Counted from the first letter of the stretch, positions 47,449 to 60,817 are shown. The stretch: DNA of 64,000 nucleotides from Zeus faber (GCA_960531495.1 OY482852.1:32259157-32323156); one strand, 5' to 3'. Program-made: numbers and translations. Notes: generated from the sequence alone by a model not told the origin.

Positions 47449-50400
47449 TCCCAATTGGTTCTGGTGTATAAGGGCGATGTTATGTCGTGGCGCCTCAAAG
47501 CAACGGAAAGGGTCCCAAAGCCCCCCCAGGCTCCGCAGCCGCGTAGACACCCTACGGCTGCAGGAAAGCCCCGAGCACCCCGCCCTGCGGCCACAGAAGA
47601 CCCCCGGGCCCCCAGTGAAGCCGGAGGGCCATGGCGAAACCCCCACGCCCAACCCCGAACCCAGTCCCAGGGAGCACGAGGAGAACCCCGCACCCCGAGG
47701 GCGCACACATACAACCCACCCCCAAGTGCAGGCACAAGACGCAGCTGCAGGAAACACCATGACATTGCTCCGACTTAGGAAGACTCAAGTATTAAATGAT
47801 GGAGTTATGTCAGTGATAAAAGTACCCCATATTTAATTAAATGAATCAACATTGTTTTTGGATATTGCCAATAGTTTTTCCATTGAAATTAGTATTCTGC
47901 TTAACTGTAATTTTTGGGATGTGGTGAGATTATCTCTCTTTTTCCAATTGAGTAATATTATTTTCTTGGCAATTGTTAAGGCGATCAAAACGGGTTGTTG
48001 GTGTTTAAGTCGTGGGTCCACTGAAGAGGTCACCGAGAAGACATACTGTATAGATTGGGAGACTGGAATGCTGTGACCCAAAAGGGTTGATAGCTTCTTG
48101 GTGATGTTGGTCCAGAATGCTAGGATAGGTAGGCAGAGCCAGAAGGCACGAAAGTAGTCGTCTCTGGTATTAAGGGAACAGTGAGAGCAAATGTCTTCAT
48201 CCATAAAACCCATTTTGAGCATTTTGTGTTCCATGATATGAGCTCTGAGCAAAATCTTGTATTGGATGAGTTGCATTTTGGAGTTGCGGGTCATAGAGAA
48301 GGTTGCAAATAAGCTTCCACTGGTTATTGGTTTGAAACACAAGGTCTCTTTCCCATTCCACTGTAGGTAAAGATAAGGTGTCATCTGTTTTTAATTAAAG
48401 GTTGTACATTCTGGAAAAGGATTTTTTAAGTGACCGATATTCAGTGTTCAGTCATTGGAGGTGGTTGTAGGATGTTGTTCGTCAATTTGATTTCAACTTT
48501 TAGAGACTGCTGTAGTTGAAAGAATTGAAGGTTGCCGTGGCCACCGAAATTATACCTTTGGGTTAAGGTTGGGAAGGATAAAAGCAAATTGTTTTCAAAA
48601 ATGTGTTCCAGATGAGCAATTCCTTGTCTTTCCCAAGACCTAAAGATTATTGGGCTGTTTTTAACCAGAAAATCTGGGTTGTGCCCAGATTTTCGTGAAT
48701 TAGTTTGAAGATAGAGTGTGACCACTGAGTTTGAGGAATTTGCACCAGGCTGACAGAGTTGCGATGAATGGGTTTTTAAAGCAATTTCGTTTCCTTATTG
48801 ATTCAGTAAGGAATAGTAGATCAGATAATGATAACTCCTGACATTCTGTTTGTTCAATGTTACGCCATCCATGGCCCAATTCTTGCTCTGGTTGTGCCTA
48901 TTTCATTATAAATTGTAGATGGTTCGCTAGATAGTAGTATCTAAAGTTTGGGGCTGCTAGGCCTCCACAGTCTTTGTTTCTCTGGGTGTTGCTAGTTTAA
49001 TTCTCGGTTTTTTGGATTTCCAATAAAATGTATTGACTATTGAGTCTAGAGTATAAAACCAATGTACTGTTGGTTGCACTGGGGTCATTGAAAATACAGT
49101 TTATTTTTGGAATATTTATGGAATAATAATATATTCATTTTCACTGCAGCTATCCTACCAGTTAGTGAGACGGGTAGGTTGTTCCATCGAATTAGGTCTT
49201 CTACAATGGATTTGAGCAATGGAGTGAAGTAAGGGTAAACAAATCTGACAGATTGGTGGAGGTATCAATACCAAGGTATCTAATATTGACCTTTGTGATG
49301 GTTAAGAGAGGTTCCTGGGTTGCAGCATTATAGTCCCCCCCACACACACACACACACGCACACACACACACACACTGAGTGGTAAGACCGTGGTCTTAGT
49401 CCAATTTATTGAATAGTCTGAGATAGCTGAGAATTTAGATATAAGATTGAACACCTCCGGTAGGGATGATATTGGGTTCTGTACATACAACAAGATATCG
49501 TCTGCATACAAACTGATTTTGTGAACAGAGTCTCCTGTTTGTATGCCTACAATATTACTGTTTTGACGGATGGCTGCCGCGAGGGGTTCAATAAAGATGG
49601 CGAATAGTAAAGGGGAGAGCGGACATCCTTGTCTTGTGCCACGTTGTAGAGTGAAACGCTGTGAAGTGTAACCATTGGTGATGACAGAAGCAGATGGGGA
49701 GTTGTAGAGGATTCTGATCCATTGAATGAGTGACTCTCCAAAGCCAAATTTGTTGAGGATTGAAAAGATACATGTCCAATTTACTCTGTCAAATGCTTTT
49801 TCGGCATCTAAAGAAGCAACAACAGTATTTAAGTTGTTCCTTTGAGATATGCTGATCAGACTGAATAAATGACGCATATTGCTGGATGAGTGTCTGCGTT
49901 TGACAACGCCGGTTTGGTCTGGGTGAATTATGAATGGAATTACTTTGTTGGTTAGTGTTTTACCTATAATCTTAAGTCGCAATTAATACGGCTTATGGGT
50001 CTGTAACTGGAGGTGAGGGTTGGGTCCTTATTGGATTTTAGCAAAACCAAAATGAAAGCAGTATTCATGTGTGGAGGCATGGTGGAGGTTGACTTGATCT
50101 CTGTAACCATTCTGAAGTGTTTATAGAATTCCCCTGGGTAGCCATCTGATCCAGGTGATTTATTGTTGGGCATAAAGAAGAGAGCTTTCCTGAGTTCTTC
50201 TAGAGTAAGTGGTTGATCTAAGGTGGTAGCCTGCTCTGTCCAAAGTTTAGGATGGTCAATATTATAAAGGAATGAGTGAATGTTTGATACATTAGATTCA
50301 TTATCCGAGTGATATCGCTTATTATAAAAGTCTCTAAATATGTTATTGATGTTTTGCGGGGATCCTGTGGATGTTTGAAGGCTGTAATAAGTATTTTTTC

Positions 50401-50991
50401 TCCATCGTGTTTCAATTGATTGTCAAGAAATTTACCTGATTTGTCATTGAATTCAAAATAATTTGCTCTTGTTCATTGCATGAGGAATTGTGTCTTTTGA
50501 TGGATGATATTATCAAGTTGAGATGTAATTGTCGGGATCTCATTTCGGATTTGCTCAGTGGACGAGTGGGCTTGTTGGGAGTGCAACTCCTTTAGTTGTT
50601 GTTCAAGTTTATTTTGGCATTCTTGTCCTTTTTTTTTTCTTGTGAGTGGAGAGTGAAATAATACTACCTCTTAAAATTGCCTTAGCTGTTTCCTAGAGTA
50701 AGGATGGTGATATTTCTGGGGAGTCATTTAGTTCAATGAAGGAAGTCCATTCTCTGGGAAACAAATGGTTAAATTGTTTGTGTCAAAGGTCAGGCGTTAA
50801 ACCACCACCTGCCAGGAGGGTTCCGGGTTGTTTTATTTATGAGGTTGAAACTAATCGGCCCGTGATCGGAAATTACAAAAGGGTGGATTTCAAGATTACT
50901 GATTTTGGACATTGATGAGTTACTTGTCAAGAAAAGGTGAATTCTAGAGAAACTTTGGCGGGGTGGTGAATAATATGTGTTTTCTCTCGAA

Positions 50992-52390
50992 CAGGGGTCG
51001 GGAACCTATGGCTCTTTTGAAGGCGGTATATGGCTCGCAGACAATTTTGAGCTAAAATTTTTCATCCCAATTAACAAGTAATGAATAATTATTCTGTGTC
51101 ATGTTAAAGTAAAACAGGTAAGAGAAATTACAATTTTGAAAATAAAATTCAAAATATAAATGTGGCGGACAAAGGGGCGTAGTCAAGCATCGGCTGCGGA
51201 CCACAGAGACTCCGGGGCACCTTTTACTTGGCGCCCTGCCCCTCCCGGGTCTCTGCTCAGGCGCCACTTGTGAACCCTCCCTAAACCCTTACCTGTAGGT
51301 AAGGGTTTAGGGAGGGAGATGGAGTATTTCTGGCCGTGGTGCCCCAACATGGCGATAGTTTTATTGTTCATTTCAATATGCGGCATGCAGGCAACAATTA
51401 TATATATCACTGAGGATTATTATAATAAATGTGGATAATAATGAACCTCTTGGGCACAGGAGGAATGGCGTTCCACTGCTGGGCTGCTTACGAGCCAGTG
51501 CACCGATCCCCTCTGTAAGACAGACAAACATTTAGAAAACTCCCTGAAGACGAGCTGATTCTTAAAACTTGGAACGAGCTTCACGTCACATACCACACAA
51601 TGCCGCGTGTGAGTATTGCCGTATTGACCATGTTTGACTCCACATACGCATGTGAGCAGTGTTTCTCGCATCTGAGAAACATTAAGACCAACCTACACTC
51701 ATGTTTAACTGATGGAAGCCTCAACGCCTGCATGAAGCTTAACCTTATCTCAACATATTTTCAAAACCAAGTTTGATTTCTAAATAGTAGAAGATGTTAA
51801 ACTGTGGAGTTAAAATATTCTCGTTAGATCACATGGTGAAACACAGTTCACTCACCGAGATGCTGAATAGTGCTGAACAACGCCAATCTATCGTTTCCTT
51901 TACAGTGACCGTCCAGGTGAAGATCATTCCTCCATATTCCATGTGATGTAAAGTCACAATGTGAAACCATTTTGATAGAGTTTAACCTTTAAATTGTACT
52001 ACTTTTACACACACACACACACGGAGATTGTGGACGGGGTGTGTACCAACGCATACCACGAAGACGTCCCACTGACGTCACTTCTATAAACAAGCCGAGG
52101 ATCTGGTTTCACTTGTATGTGAAAACTTTCGTCTCTGTGTTGTTATGGATTACGAGAAACGGGTGGCGGAAGATCTAAATCATTAGATCCAACCCCCGGT
52201 CCTACACTTGCGCGTTTCGGCTACCCTTTAAAGGGCGGAACCTTTTATGTAATGGCTTTTACATGTAATTTATATTCGTTCACACAAACACTTTCCATCC
52301 GTCTGCTACTGGCCAGGCCCGTCTGTCAAATTTTAAAACCCATTGTGGCCCTGAGTCAAAAAGTTTGCCCACACCTCTTTTATAGTGTCC
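50992..52390 (+). mobile_element. hAT-like DNA transposon remnant inserted in the L1 endonuclease
   Basis: The left end is CAGGGGTCGGGAACCTATGG. The reverse-complemented right end is AGAGGTGTGGGCAAACTTTT, typical of hAT-Charlie-like termini but only loosely similar to each other. The + strand 51602-51776 encodes the C-terminal dimerisation block of a hAT transposase (VLTMFDSTYACEQCFSHLRN, LTDGSLNACMKL) ending in a stop. The rest of the transposase is unreadable. A perfect hairpin lies inside. Target duplications could not be identified, so the right boundary is approximate. Confidence 0.75.
51275..51316. repeat. Perfect 20-bp hairpin with telomere-like sequence
   Basis: CCCTCCCTAAACCCTTACCT at 51275-51294 is followed by GT and then its exact reverse complement at 51297-51316. 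The arms carry CCCTAAACCC/GGGTTTAGGG, resembling the fish telomere unit without being a repeat array of it. Confidence 0.95.
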
Positions 52391-53230
52391 GACGAATGCC
52401 AGGATTTGTGAATATTTCTGGTTGGAGAATGGTCTAAACTTGGATCCAGCACTGTGTTGAAGTCTGCTCCCAATATGATTGAGTCAGAGAATTCTAAGAG
52501 TTTTGTAAATATATTGTGAAAGAAATTTTGGTCATCCTCATTGGGGCCATAAATATTAGCTAGGGTTAATTTGATGTTACCTTAAATTCCATTAATCATG
52601 ATGTAACGCCCTTCTGGGTCTGATATTGTGGTTTTATTTTGATATGGGATACTTTAATTGATCAATATAGAAACACCTTTTTTTTTTTGTTGTATGATGC
52701 AGAAAACATCTGATTAACCCATTTAGCTTTGAGTTTGAGGTGCTTAGATGCAGTGAGGTGAGTTTCTTGCAGTAGACAGAAGCTGGGGTTCATCCTGGTG
52801 AGGTGATTTAGGATTTTGCTAAGTTTAGCAGGTGAGCCCCAGCTTCTCACATTCGAACTAACTGGGATTTCCTCCTTTACATTCCTTTTTACTATCCTAG
52901 TATTGCAGGAAGTTTGTAGTGATACATATCTACAAAAAACATTGCAGGAGAAGACATACATACTGTATAGTGAGAGAAAGAATTGAGTTATATTAATTGG
53001 AGAGAGTGGGGGGAGAGAGGGATTAGGGAGGTGAGACAATGAGAGAAGTAGGGAGGGGGGATTAGGAGGGTGAGATAATGAGAGTGAGCGATATTTTAAA
53101 TCCTGACATAGATAGCAGGCTAACTTCTACATCTTGCAGTATATAATTACCAGAATTATAAGAATACATACATAATGATCAAAATAACCAGAGTGTGGTG
53201 GAGGAGTCTCGGAATAACAGACCGTCTTTA

Positions 53231-53443
53231 CATTTACATTACATTTAGTCATTTATCAGACGCTTTTATCCAAAGCGACTTACAATTGTTCAAACACCGA
53301 CGGACGCAGCCGTCAGGAGCAATTAGGGGTTAAGTGTCTTGCTCAAGGACACTACAGCATGCTAGCAGGAGGAGCCTGGGATCGAACCAGCAACCTTTAG
53401 ATCACTAGATCACCAGCTCTACCGCCTGAGCTACCATCCCCAT
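53231..53443 (-). mobile_element. tRNA-derived SINE
   Basis: The minus strand begins with a tRNA-like head: A box TGGTAGCTCAGGCGGTAG and B box GGTTCGATCCC. Then comes a body with TTGAGCAAGACACTTAACC-like words, and the 3' tail AAGTCGCTTTGGATAAAAGC ending in ATGTAATGTAAATGTAAA. The tail type is shared with CR1/L2-clade LINEs, which probably mobilised it. It sits between ORF1 and ORF2 of the L1 copy, so it is younger than that insertion. Confidence 0.85.
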
Positions 53444-53860
53444 CTATGTATATATAGTTTATCAACAACCATCGATACGTGTTTACCCTTCTGCTTGTTC
53501 TCCTTCAGGCTTGGATACAGCACCTTCCGTTGGTTGTTGATCTCCCGGGGGAATTGGTCGTTCATGCCCAGTGTGCTTCCTTTCAGCTCCCGTCCTTTGC
53601 TTTTAACCAGCTCCTTGTGCTTGAAGTGTTCAAACTTAAATGATGGAGCGGGGACGGTTCCCCACGCGGTGTCCCAGTCGATGAACTCGGTGGAAGGTGA
53701 TCTGCTTCACGGTGTCCGTGGGGAGTTTCAGGACGGTGCGAAGAAAGTCTTTCACCATGTTTTCTGGGGACTCTGTGTTGTTTTCTGGGATCCCAGAAAT
53801 GATGAGGTTGTCCCGCATACCTCTGGATTGTTTATTATGGATAGTCTCTTTCATTATTTT

Positions 53861-54189
53861 ATTTTATTTTTCTACAACTTCCATCTCCTTTGAGATACTT
53901 TGCCAGTCCCATCGGGACCAGGAATATTTACTACCATTTTTAAAGGAAGAAGGTATCTTGTGTGGCTTCATGCATGTCTCATGTTGCACTTTATTTTAAC
54001 AATTGAGTATTGAATATTTTATATATTTTACGATTTTATTTAAAAATTGGTTACTTGTATGTTGTTTTAATTTAAGCTCATGGGCTTAGGGTTTTACAGA
54101 ATAAATGGAAACCAAAGTTATATTTGTCTCCCTTTATTATATATATAAATATTTTTTGCTGATCCGAAAAATGATCCGATCTGTGACTC
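53861..54189. other. AT-rich spacer between two LINEs
   Basis: Words such as GATCCGAAAAATGATCCGATC near 54165 resemble the end of a common fish DNA-transposon family. No boundaries could be set. It may include the 5' leader of the L1 copy. Confidence 0.35.
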
Positions 54190-56690
54190 AAAACCGTGAT
54201 ACGATCCGAACCGTGAGTTCCTGTGGTATGTTCGGCTGAACGCAGCACGATCTGCAGGGCCCACTGTCCTGAGCAGTACAGTTCCCAAACCAGGTAGTCA
54301 TGTTGCCTGTCAGGATCTCTCCACTGCTCCAGAGTAGAAGGACTTGAGGATCCTCACCGAGACCCTGAATTTCTTCAGCTGCCTGAGGTGGTAAAGATGC
54401 TGTCTCGTTTTTCTCAGCCGAGTATCTGTATGTATTGTCCATGTTACGTCCTCCATGATATGGACTCCTTGGTACTTGAAGCTGCTCATCCTGTCGACAG
54501 AAGTCCTATTAATCACCAATGTTGCGTGCGTCCTCGGTTGTAATCCCCTCCTAAAGTCCACAATCATCTACTTAGTTTTGCTGACATTCAGGAGGAGGTT
54601 GTTGTTGGCACCAGAGACAGATCAGCCACCTCCTCACGGTAGGCCATCTAGTTGTCATCAGTGATCAGGTCCACCATGACGGTGGCAAACTTAATGATGG
54701 TGTTGGAGCTGGACCTCGCCACACAGTCGTGTGGGTTCAGGGAGTACAGTAGGGAGCTGACAACACAACCCTGGGGGGGATCCTGTTTTCAGGGTGAGGG
54801 TGCTGGCCATGTGCCTGCCCACCCTAACCACCTGGGGCCTGGTTGTGAGGAAGTTCAAGATCCAGGCACACAGCAGAGTGGTCACCGAGAGACCACCGAC
54901 TCAGCCAGGGAGGTGTTGAATATCCTTGTAAGCACTGGGGCTTGCTGGTTGGCATTTCTTTAATACTCTCCCAGAAATGCATCTTGGCCTGCAGCTTTCC
55001 GGGTGGTCACGCGCATCAGAGCCCTCCAACATCATGCTCAGACACTGAGGGTGCGCGCTCATCCCCAGCAGTGTAACTCCAATTAACCGAGCAAGCAAGC
55101 GGTGTTGTTACCAGCCTCAAACCAAACATAAAAGGAGTTCAGTTCGTTGGCTAGGGAGGTGTCCACACTCATGGCTGGTGGGGGGCTGCTCTTGTAGTTT
55201 GTGATAGTCCGCAGACCCTACCGCAAGCGTCTGGTGTCCTATTGCTCCATCTGTAGCTCCACTCTGTCTCTGTATATCTGTTTAGCATCCTTCACCGCCC
55301 TCTGAAGTTTGTATGACGCCGCTTTGTGATGTCCATATTTCCGGAAATAAGACCTTCATTGTAAGCCGCCGTGCGAGCATTCACAGCGCCGCGGATGGAT
55401 TTATCGACCCACGGTTTCTGGTTTGGAAATAGCCAAACTTTCACCGTGGGAACAATGCTGTCTGCTACTATGGCTATGAAGCTCATGGCTACTTCCGTAA
55501 ACTCGCTGACGTCACTGGAACTTGATTGGAACATGTCCCAGTCTACATTACTCAGCATCCTAAAGTGCAACCTCTGATTGTTCCGACCACTGCTTTATGT
55601 CCCTCGTCACTACCATTCCACATATGATGAACGGCCTGTTAACAGGAAGATCGAGATGGCCGTGTGATCGGATTTCCCGAAAGCAGGGAGCAAAATAGGC
55701 TTGTATCCGTTCTTGTAAGGTGTGTAGCAGTGGTCCACAGTTCTTTCTCCCCTGGTGATAAACGTGAGGTTTGGGTGGAAGTTAGGCAGAACTTTTTTAA
55801 TGTTCGCCCTTTTAAAGTCCCCAGCTACCACCACAGCCGCTTCGGAATGTGTGTTTTGAAGTCCGCACAACACATCATACAGGTCTGATAGAGCTGTGTC
55901 TGTATCCGCCCGCGATAGAATATAAACGGTTGTGGTGATGACCATGCTAAATTCCCAGGGGAGGTAGAATGGACAGCATGAGATGGTCAGCTTTTCCAGG
56001 TTTGGCGAGCAGTAGCGGGAGAGAGTCTTGATGTTATTGGGGTTACAACACTTGCTGTTAGTCATGAAGCAGACGCCTCCACCCTTGGATTTCCCTGACT
56101 CCCCCGCTCTGTCGCCATGGAACCCAGAGAAGCCATACGCTGGATGTATGGCATGGTCTGGCACCAGCGGGTTCAGCCAGGTCTCCGTCAGGCACAGGAC
56201 GCAGCAGTTCCTCATATCCCGTTGGAATGTAATCCTCCCTCGAAGGTCATCCATCTTGTTCTCCAGGGACTGGACATACAGTAAGCAGGAAGGATGCTGG
56301 GCAGAGGTGGAGGGTAGGGTTGCGTCCTCATTCTGATCTGAATGCCGCCTCGCTTACCATGGTGCTTCCTCCCTCGGCCCACCCATGGAACAGCGACTGC
56401 GTTGTTGTTGTTTTCCTTGTTGAGAGTGTTGGTGTGTAAAATCTCCACAGGCCACTCTCGTTCAGCGGATAAAAGTCCCAAAGTTGTTCTTTCAGGCAAT
56501 TTTCTTAAATCCACGAATGCATCACGGTTGTAAGCGATCACTGCCGATGAGTTTTTGATAGACATAGTGATGTAAAACGTAAAAAACATACTAAAATGTG
56601 CCTAATTGACACGGAGCGCTCTCGCAGGTGACCACAAGGGGCAGCGCCACAATCGCTGCAATCGCTGCGTAGGGGTAACGGCGATACCCC
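54190..56690 (-). mobile_element. L2-like LINE, near-complete 5' part with decayed RT
   Basis: The minus strand begins with a leader (56690-56590) and an N-terminal frame (56589-56250). The APE endonuclease at 56254-55610 follows: CVLCLTETWLN with the catalytic Glu, GGGVCFM, VVVAGDFKRANI, and FGKSDHTAIS with the SDH box. A linker comes next (55570-55292, SDVSEFTEVAMSFIAIVADS), then RT pieces down to 54190 (SSFKYQGVHIMEDVTWTIHT). In the catalytic box near 54690 the sequence reads IIKFATVMVDLI where the 27.3-kb copy has IIKFADDTVVVGLI: six bases coding the Asp pair are gone. The 3' UTR and tail are absent. It is the only copy here that shows the family's 5' end. Confidence 0.88.
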
Positions 56691-56693
56691 TAC
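56669..56693. repeat. Short perfect inverted repeat at the L2 5' end
   Basis: GTAGGGGTA and TACCCCTAC with a 7-nt spacer ACGGCGA. It lies at the presumed 5' terminus of the L2 copy and could belong to the leader or to the target. Confidence 0.75.
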
Positions 56694-56884
56694 CTGTATC
56701 CGATTTAGGACCACATATGAAAGTGACCCAATTCCGAATTTAAAGATCAGATTGATTTTTTTTTTTTTTTTTTTTTGTGATTTTCATGACACTGTCATGA
56801 AAAAAAAAAAATCTGATTCACACATGAACAGTGATCAGATTTGGGCTTCTTTTGGCCTGCAGTGTGACTGTAGTCTTTGACAAG

Positions 56885-57456
56885 GGTCAAATTCTGATGG
56901 CTAGATGACTAGGTCAGAGCATCTTCAAAATGGCAGGTCTTGTGGGGTGTTGCAGTGGTAAGTACCAACCAAAAGTGGTCCAAGGAAGGACCACTGGTGA
57001 ACTGGCAACAGAGGCATGGGCGTCCATGGGCTCATTGATGCGCGTTTGGAGCGAAGTCCAGCCTGTCTGACACAGAAGAGCTACTGTAGCACAAATTGCT
57101 GAAAAGGTTAATGCTGGCTATGATAGAGAGGTGTTTGAATACACAGCTACAGACCGGTAAGAGTACCCATGCTGACCCCTGTACACCGCCGAAAGGGCCT
57201 ACAATGGCCATGTGAGCAAGAGAATTGAACCATGGAGCAATGGAAGAAGGTTGCCTGGTCTGATGAATCACGTTTTCTTCTCATCATGTGGATGGCCGGG
57301 GTTAGGATCCGATCGAGCATTAGTGGGATATGCTGGAACAACAAGCCCAATTCATGGAGGCCCCACCTCACAACTTACAGAGGTCTTGTGGAGTTCATGC
57401 CTCGATGGGTCAGAGCTGTTTTGACAGCCCAAAGGGGAGCTACACAATAGTAGTGG
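56885..57456 (+). mobile_element. Tc1-like transposon fragment, internally deleted
   Basis: The nucleotide sequence follows a widespread fish Tc1-type transposase gene. Parts seen: GTGGTCCAAGGAAGGACCAC, a HRRATVAQIAEKVNAGYDR-like helix-turn-helix segment near 57080, TMEQWKKVAWSDESRFLL near 57226 (catalytic DE region, first Asp of the DDE triad). It then jumps to DRALVGYAGTTSPIHGGPT and the terminal MPRWVRAVLTAQRGATQ near 57395. The middle, including the second Asp and the Glu, is deleted. No terminal inverted repeats are readable, and it ends next to a TG array. Confidence 0.88.
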
Positions 57457-57463
57457 TTATTAG

Positions 57464-57464
57464 T

Positions 57465-57506
<42 letters not shown>
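57464..57506. repeat. (TG)n microsatellite
   Basis: A TG run of about 42 bp at the 3' edge of the Tc1 remnant. Confidence 0.95.
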
Positions 57507-57507
<1 letters not shown>

Positions 57508-57694
57508 TTATCTTTTGTTCATTTTTAAATGCGTTTATGAACAAACAGCGTTGACCTTCATGTATGCATGCGGCTGCCTAAGCCCTGATTTTGTTTGAAT
57601 GGTAAAGTCTTAAATATTCAAGTTTCCATTTAGACACATTAAAACTTTGTTCCCTAACAAATTATGCAGCGCTAAATACATGTGCAGGCGATGG

Positions 57695-58327
57695 GAGGGG
57701 GGGCGGCGAAAGGCTGAGAATGCAAGGAGTGGAGGTGGAGAAGGCGGAAGAGTTTAAGTACTTGGGGTTGACCCTCCAAAGCAGCGGAGAGTGCGGGAGA
57801 GAGGTGAAGAAGAGAGTACAGGCAGGGTGGAGTGGGTGGAGAAGAGTGATCTGTGACAGAAGGCTTGTAAGAGTAAGAGTGAAGGGTAAGGTCTACAGGA
57901 CGGTAGTGAGACCAGCTATGCTGTACGTTTTAAAGGCGGTGGCACTGACAAAAAGGCAGGTGGCTGAACTGGAGGTGGCAAAGTTGAGAATGTTGAGATT
58001 TTCATTGGGCGTGACAAGGATGGACAGGATTAAGAATGAGTACATTAGAGGGACAGCTCAGGTTGGACAGTTTGGTGAAGAAGTGAAGGGATTGAGATGG
58101 TTTGGACATGTGTGTAGGAGAGATGAGTTACATTGGGAGAAGGATGCTGAGGGTGGAGCTGCCAGGCAAGAGGAAAAGAGGAAGGCCAAAGAGAAGGTTT
58201 ATGGATGTGGTGAGGGAGGACATGCAGGCAGTTGGTGTTAGGGAGGAAGAGGCGCAGAATAGAAGGTATTAGAGGCAGATGATCCGCTGTGGCAACCCCT
58301 AACAGGAGCAGCCGAAAGAAGAAGGTG
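57695..58327 (+). mobile_element. RTE/BovB-like LINE, 3' end (RT C-terminus)
   Basis: The open frame 57720-58241 reads VEKAEEFKYLGLTLQSSGEC, EVKKRVQAGWSGWRRVICDR, VVRPAMLYVLKAVALTKRQV and LRWFGHVCRRDELHWEKDAE. This is the C-terminal part of an RTE-type reverse transcriptase. A later frame supplies RQMIRCGNP.-QEQPKEE and the element ends in GAAGAAGG. It is 5' truncated before the catalytic box. The frame is open over 170 codons, so the copy is fairly young. Confidence 0.85.
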
Positions 58328-58401
58328 ATCCACCTTCCTTTCACAATAGCTCCATTTTTATATTTTGTATGAGACAGAAAAAAAAAAATCATGTTTCCCA
58401 T

Positions 58402-58670
<269 letters not shown>

Positions 58671-60490
58671 TGTGTGTTTCTGAAAGAGCCCCACCCCCCC
58701 TTCTCCTCACTCCCTCCCCAAGCAGAGGCAGACATGCCCCCTCAGCTGTTTTTTGTCTGCAGGAGCAAGCAAGCTAGTAAAAGCACCAGAAAGAGTGGGA
58801 GAGAGTCAGAGATTCATAAGACTGTGATTCCGTCAGCCTCGGCTCAGACGACATCGCAGTCCACATGCAGGGTTTTGCCGCATTTCGAGGGCACCCAGTG
58901 TACACGCACAGAGAAGGTGTTGTTTTTCAATACAATTTTACCTCCTTTTCCTTTCTTTTTTCTTTCCATCTTGCAGAATTGGCTAAATCGATTATCTCGT
59001 GGGGACGAGTCACTGGTCCATAACAGCATTGCTGGCAGTTAGGTACTGAGGGTAGCCATTGAGTACATCCCTGCAGTACTGGTAGCTTTGGTTAAAGGAT
59101 AGATTTGCTTCTAAAAATTGTTGGAAAGGTGTTTTATTCTTGTGGTGAACCTATCATTTAAGGGTTATCACTGTGCATGTATACATGGCATAGTGGCCGG
59201 CTGAGGGTACCAGATTTGGGTATGGAGGGGGGTGGTTCTGGGATGTGAGAACTCACTGTTGAGCCTTTTGGAGGTATAGTGGGCCTAATTCAACAAAAGA
59301 TCGGTGCCCACTTGATAACCTCAGTGAAATACACACATCTGTGATGGTTGTCGCATCTTGGTTGCAGGAGGAAAAGAAGAAGGAGGTGCAGGGCTGGAGG
59401 AGGAGGAGCAGCGCTGCTTGGAAAAGGCAGAAGAGTATGGCTGGGGGAGGAGATGAAGGGCTGGAGGAGGAGGAGGTGTAGGGCTAGGAGAAGCCGGAGG
59501 AAGAGTAGCCATTGGAGCTTTGGAGTGTTATGGAGATTTCTGACAGCACTGTCTGAGCTACTCTCCTTTAAGCCAGATGACATGACGATAAAAAGATTGA
59601 GCAGCGAGCATCTAACGACTCACTACGGATGCCACGGTGAGGAATTTTCCTCACCGGTTAATAAATTCATAACAACGGCGGTGTGGTGTGTGTGCCGATT
59701 ACGCATGGAGGGAGACAGGTCCCGATCTAGACCTGGTATAAGGTCTTCAAGAGCCTTCTTTCTCTCCTCTTCTCCCCTGTTAAGTGAAATGTAACTACGC
59801 TTACTGTGCTGCAACTCTGCTGTGTGCGCAAAAAGCAGCCACTTTCAGTTTTGTAGCATCTGACTAAGTATTGATAACACTCTTAGTATTTTACAAATGT
59901 TTTTTTATTTGATTAGGGTTGGCGCTGGTACGCAAAATGAACTAAATTGGTTTTATTTCTATAAAAAGAAAAAAGCAAAACGACGGTGGGGACGGTGGGC
60001 AAGTAATGTAATCGGTGTATGCCTGAACACAGTTTAACAACCGGTAACACAGATGACTGCGGCAACCCTATGACTGACATTTAAACATTTACAGATTTAT
60101 CTACAGACAGTTTTACAGTCTCTTCTGCGCACACACACAACAACTACTGTCTTGGAGCACAAATCTAAAGACGGAGAACATACGGACACAATTTTGTGGT
60201 GCTCCAACACTGGTGAGAATGTATTTTATTGCGAGATGCAAAATATCTTGGGATATTTTGACACCAAAACAAACATAGCTGCCATACAGCTCGCTCCTGC
60301 GGTTGTTTGATCAATGAACGTGCAGCTTTGACATTATTATACACTAATTGGACACTCTTCAGTCTGCCACAATTCCACAAGTCGCTCTTCTATTTCCACA
60401 TTCTTCTAAGTCCACATTTGCCCACTTACTGCTGTCTTTGGCTTGGCCATCATGCAGGCACACAATCTCATTGGCTGTTGAAAATTGCTG
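58671..60490. other. Presumed intronic stretch with a GGA-rich minisatellite
   Basis: 59367-59505 is purine-rich with repeated GGAGGAGGAG and AAGAAG units. No coding motif was recognised elsewhere; open frames here lack similarity I can name. Confidence 0.45.
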
Positions 60491-60817
60491 TAGGAATGGG
60501 GATGATTAGTCGACTCGGGCAGTGATGTCCACTTCCGAGAAACTATTGATGATTAAAGCACACGTATCACGAGACTATCCTGCATCTAATAAGTGTAGCA
60601 CGCATTTTCGTTTTGTCATCTCTGGTAGGACTTGTTTTGTTTGGTCACTGTAGCACTGGGCCTATTTAGAAAATAAAATAATAATTTTAAATAGCACCTG
60701 CTGTATTTATATTATTTATGTAGTGGTAAAGTCATGTGGGGTCACGGCTAGTCAACTAATCGACTGAAATTCTTCTTAGTCGTCGACCACTAAAATTAAT
60801 TAAAATGCCTGTCCCTA
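60491..60817. mobile_element. hAT-like MITE with TAGTCGAC sub-terminal motifs
   Basis: The left end TAGGAATGGGGATGATTAGT and reverse-complemented right end TAGGGACAGGCATTTTAATT are loosely matched. GATTAGTCGACT near the left and GTCAACTAATCGACTG, then TAGTCGTCGACCAC near the right repeat a motif typical of one fish hAT family. A related fragment with TAGTCGACTATTAATCG is at about 61860-61930. No transposase. Confidence 0.45.

Noticed and set aside
53495-53893. 132-codon + strand open frame
   Set aside because: It is antisense to the L1 ORF1p-like reading, which has the recognisable motif.
58748-58920. Possible exon: TTTTTTGTCTGCAG acceptor followed by a 155-bp segment and GTGTTG
   Set aside because: Single weak acceptor and donor words with no recognisable protein or repeat support; such pairs occur by chance.
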